Source: Corynebacterium sp. NML140438 (GTDB lineage Bacteria > Actinomycetota > Actinomycetes > Mycobacteriales > Mycobacteriaceae). From it: a stretch of DNA of 64,000 nt. The stretch spans positions 62,001 through 126,000 of the forward strand of contig NZ_MLCQ01000018.1 in NCBI RefSeq assembly GCF_001875725.1, read 5' to 3'. The position numbers and the translations under genes were made by a program. Shown in pieces: positions 61,864-64,000 of the stretch (positions are counted from its first letter, which is position 1; each line of letters begins with the position of its first letter). The notes under the pieces were generated by a model. That model had not been told where the DNA came from, ran no database searches, and worked only from the letters and a program-made list of their open reading frames with translations.

Positions 61864-62133
61864 TTAATCGATTCTTGAAGTCGTGAAAGAATCGAGTTCG
61901 TCCTCAAACGTGTTCGCGCCGAGTTGTTGAATTTGTTGCAGCGTCGTTGCAGCCTCTTCCTCATCAATTTTGGAAAGTGCAAAACCGACGTGTACGAGTA
62001 CCCATTCGCCGACTTCGAGGCCTTCTTCAACGAGAAGGTCGGTTGAGATCGCACGGGTTACACCCGAAATGCTGACCGTGGCGCGGGTAGGGTCTTTAAT
62101 TTCGACAACCTGCGCTGGAACTCCCAGACACAT
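61864..62133 (-). CDS. hypC: Hydrogenase maturation chaperone HypC
   Basis: An 89-residue HypC/HupF chaperone. The essential second residue Cys is in MCLGVPAQ, which fixes the start at ATG 62133; a longer frame would bury that cysteine. VSISGVTR and HVGFALSKID are further family marks. It has GGAAGG ten bases upstream and leads hypD in the same operon. Confidence 0.95.
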   Translation of the reverse strand: MCLGVPAQVVEIKDPTRATVSISGVTRAISTDLLVEEGLEVGEWVLVHVGFALSKIDEEEAATTLQQIQQLGANTFEDELDSFTTSRID

Positions 62134-62274
62134 AAATACAGAGCCTTCCATCACTTGGATTAATGTCACACATTTTCGTGCTTATTCCGTTCTACATTAT
62201 CGCCTACCCTTCGCGCTTTTCTAAACGCGACGTCCGTCGAGGGACGTGAGCACCCCAAGCTGAGGCGACAGCGG

Positions 62275-62280
62275 TAGAAT
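62275..62280 (+). promoter_or_regulatory. Possible -10 box of hypE
   Basis: TAGAAT in the 215-base gap between divergent hypC and hypE, leaving a leader of about 60 bases. An inverted repeat, ACGTCC (62230-62235) and GGACGT (62242-62247), lies upstream and could bind a regulator. Confidence 0.4.
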
Positions 62281-62348
62281 CCACATTCGGAACTATTCGT
62301 AGCAATTCCATGTGATGGCTAGTTGCGAAAGAAGAAAGGGAAAGTGCT

Positions 62349-63443
62349 GTGCAGCCTAAGAATCGCCTCAATGTTGATGAGACCAAAGTCAACGACAACA
62401 TCGCTCGGGTGCGCCGTCGTGGTGGCCGTTTGAAGGACGAATATGTCACGCTTGCGCACGGTGCCGGTGGAAAGGCGAGTGCGACGCTGCTCGAGCAGGT
62501 ATTTTTCGACGAGTACGGTAACGATCTGCTTTCCCAAGGCGAGGACGCAACGCTGTTGGACTTGGACCTTGAAGGCGGCACGCTGGCGTTCACGACCGAT
62601 AGCTACGTGGTAAATCCAATTGAGTTTCCAGGTGGATCTATTGCAGATCTTGCAGTAAACGGCACGGTAAACGATCTGGCAGTCGGTGGTGCGGAGCCGA
62701 AATATATTTCGGTGGGCTTCATTCTCGAAGAAGGGCTTGAGGTGGAGACCCTTCGTCGAATCGCACAGGAGCTCCGCGTCGCAGCAGAGCGTGCCGGTGT
62801 ACAGATTGCCACAGGCGACACAAAAGTGGTCCCGAAGGGTGCAGGAGACAAGATTTATATCAACACGGCCGGAATCGGAGTCGTACCCGCGGGGAGGGAT
62901 CTTGGCTTCACTCAAGTCAAGCCTGGTGACCGGATTATCGTTTCCGGGCCAATCGCGGATCACGGGATGGCGGTGATGATGGCCCGCGGCGACCTTGCGA
63001 TCGAGGCGCCAATCGAGTCTGATTCGCGGGAGGTCGCAAGCTTGGTACGAGCACTGCTTGCCGACGCCCCCAATACTCGTTGGATGCGTGATGCTACTCG
63101 TGGCGGCCTGGCTACTGTCATGAACGAACTTGCAGAGACAACCGGCTATGGTGTCGCGCTGCACGACGAAAAGATCCCTGTGCAGCCGATGACGCGAGCC
63201 GCCTGCGACATGTTGGGGATTGACCCCCTGTACGTCGCGAACGAGGGGACTTTCGCAGCAGTTGTTCCCGAGGAACAGGCTGAACAGGCAGTCGTTGCGC
63301 TGCATGCTGCTGGTGCCGAGGGGGCGGCGGTTGTTGGAAAGATCGTTGAGGAGCCGGCTGCGGCTGTGGTTCTCGTGACTGGCTTTGGCGGCACCCGCAT
63401 GGTCGACAAGCTGGTAGGAGATCCGCTTCCGCGTATCTGCTGA
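62349..63443 (+). CDS. hypE: Hydrogenase maturation protein HypE
   Basis: A 364-residue HypE that dehydrates a C-terminal thiocarbamate to the thiocyanate that becomes the iron's cyanide ligand. The AIR-synthetase fold is shown by LAHGAGGKAS, TDSYVVNP, GTVNDLAVGGAEPKYIS and TRWMRDATRGGLAT (with a split); the last residues, PRIC, end in the required Cys. The first 30 residues (QPKNRLNVDE) are extra. GTG at 62349 with AAAGGGAAA upstream. Divergent from hypCD and convergent with hypF. Confidence 0.95.
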   Translation: MQPKNRLNVDETKVNDNIARVRRRGGRLKDEYVTLAHGAGGKASATLLEQVFFDEYGNDLLSQGEDATLLDLDLEGGTLAFTTDSYVVNPIEFPGGSIADLAVNGTVNDLAVGGAEPKYISVGFILEEGLEVETLRRIAQELRVAAERAGVQIATGDTKVVPKGAGDKIYINTAGIGVVPAGRDLGFTQVKPGDRIIVSGPIADHGMAVMMARGDLAIEAPIESDSREVASLVRALLADAPNTRWMRDATRGGLATVMNELAETTGYGVALHDEKIPVQPMTRAACDMLGIDPLYVANEGTFAAVVPEEQAEQAVVALHAAGAEGAAVVGKIVEEPAAAVVLVTGFGGTRMVDKLVGDPLPRIC

Positions 63444-63465
63444 CTGACCTAGACGGTGGAGGGCG

Positions 63466-64000
63466 CTATTTCGCCCACAGCCTTCCTGCTGCAGCTTGGC
63501 CCAGGCTGAGCCCACCGTCAGTTGCGGGTACTTTCTGATGGGTGAGCACTCTCAGGGATGGACTGTGGCTCCGCAACACATGCAGTATGTCGGTCATGAG
63601 GAGACGGTTTACGGCGCAGCCGCCAGTGATACCGACGACCTCGGTTGCTGAGGCGTTAGTGGCGTCGATAAGCGGATTGGCAATCAATGTCGCCATACCA
63701 GCGTGGACGATCCGAGCGGTGTCTGCACGTGGATGCGAACCGTCCCGCATTGAATTGATTGCCCACTGTGCAAGCTGAGGGAACGTGCCGAACTTTTCGA
63801 CTGCGCTGATGGACTCAGCGCGCGTAAGCCGCGAAGTGCTTGCCAAGGCTTCAAGCTCCATCGCTGCTTGCGCCTCGTAGCTCACCGATTGCCGAACCTG
63901 AAGTATCGACGCGAAGGCGTCGAAGAGACGCCCCATCGACGACGTGGTTGTGGAGCCGAAACCGCTGCTGATCTGCGAATCGACTAGTTGTAATTCGGCT
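63466..64000 (-). CDS. hypF: Carbamoyltransferase HypF, C-terminal part
   Basis: The last 177 residues of HypF, open to the window end. TTTSSMGRLFDAFASIL, SYEAQAAMELE and GGCAVNRLLM are the Kae1-like C-terminal domain that hands a carbamoyl group to the HypE cysteine. An ATG at 63936 is internal, since conserved sequence continues upstream of it. The acylphosphatase, zinc-finger and YrdC-like parts lie beyond the window. Confidence 0.93.
   Translation of the reverse strand, partial: AELQLVDSQISSGFGSTTTSSMGRLFDAFASILQVRQSVSYEAQAAMELEALASTSRLTRAESISAVEKFGTFPQLAQWAINSMRDGSHPRADTARIVHAGMATLIANPLIDATNASATEVVGITGGCAVNRLLMTDILHVLRSHSPSLRVLTHQKVPATDGGLSLGQAAAGRLWAK

Noticed and set aside
62319..63515. 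398-codon minus-strand frame opposite hypE
   Set aside because: Fully antisense to a clear HypE with all its motifs; translation is rich in Arg, His and Cys and resembles no family.

Overview
The window is an ordinary chromosomal stretch of a Corynebacterium-like actinobacterium. The main evidence is gene content and order: ilvD, a mechanosensitive channel with a MscCG-type C-terminal extension, then ilvBNC; serA, leuB, an ODx-type FAH protein, gltX and tRNAs; a divergent ltbR and leuCD; the mutT-like gene, gpsA, ddl, thiL, ung, a DAK gene, recG, rsmD and coaD. As I remember the published Corynebacterium glutamicum genome, it has much the same order. Moderately high GC, frequent GTG/TTG starts and very many leaderless starts agree with this. 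I cannot name the species.

Layout. 1-5841: the 3' end of a GH25 muramidase gene, a spermidine-synthase-like gene, and a histidine kinase/response regulator pair beside an ABC-2 type exporter. 5942-17185: mnmA, a MetE-like gene, a DEDDh exonuclease, ligA, an ACT-domain gene, gatCA, pfkA, a BASS-family transporter and gatB. 17207-20431: membrane proteins and a MarR regulator. 20445-27976: ilvD, a PH-domain protein, mscCG, and ilvBNC behind a leader-peptide attenuator. 28042-36505: a CDF zinc transporter, a stand-alone DUF262 protein, and serA-leuB flanked by two paralogous lipoproteins. 36543-42991: odx, isochorismate synthase, gltX, tRNA-Gln, two identical tRNA-Glu genes around a decayed mycolyltransferase gene, an alpha-carbonic anhydrase and a small membrane protein. 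42972-45784: ltbR and leuCD. 45768-57309: housekeeping genes. 57362-60609: a polar amino acid ABC transporter and an anchored protein. 60697-64000: hypD, hypC, hypE and a partial hypF for [NiFe]-hydrogenase maturation.

Functional links. Branched-chain amino acid synthesis dominates: ilvD, ilvBNC, leuB, leuCD and LtbR, with attenuation at ilvBNC and likely repression at leuCD and perhaps leuB. GatCAB, GltX, tRNA-Gln and tRNA-Glu together fit the indirect (transamidation) route to Gln-tRNA. No transposase, integrase, CRISPR array or rRNA was seen. The least ordinary parts are the hyp genes, the tRNA-Glu/mycolyltransferase/carbonic-anhydrase segment, the DUF262 gene with its lipoprotein neighbour, and the ilv attenuator. 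I did not find a clearly new multi-gene system.
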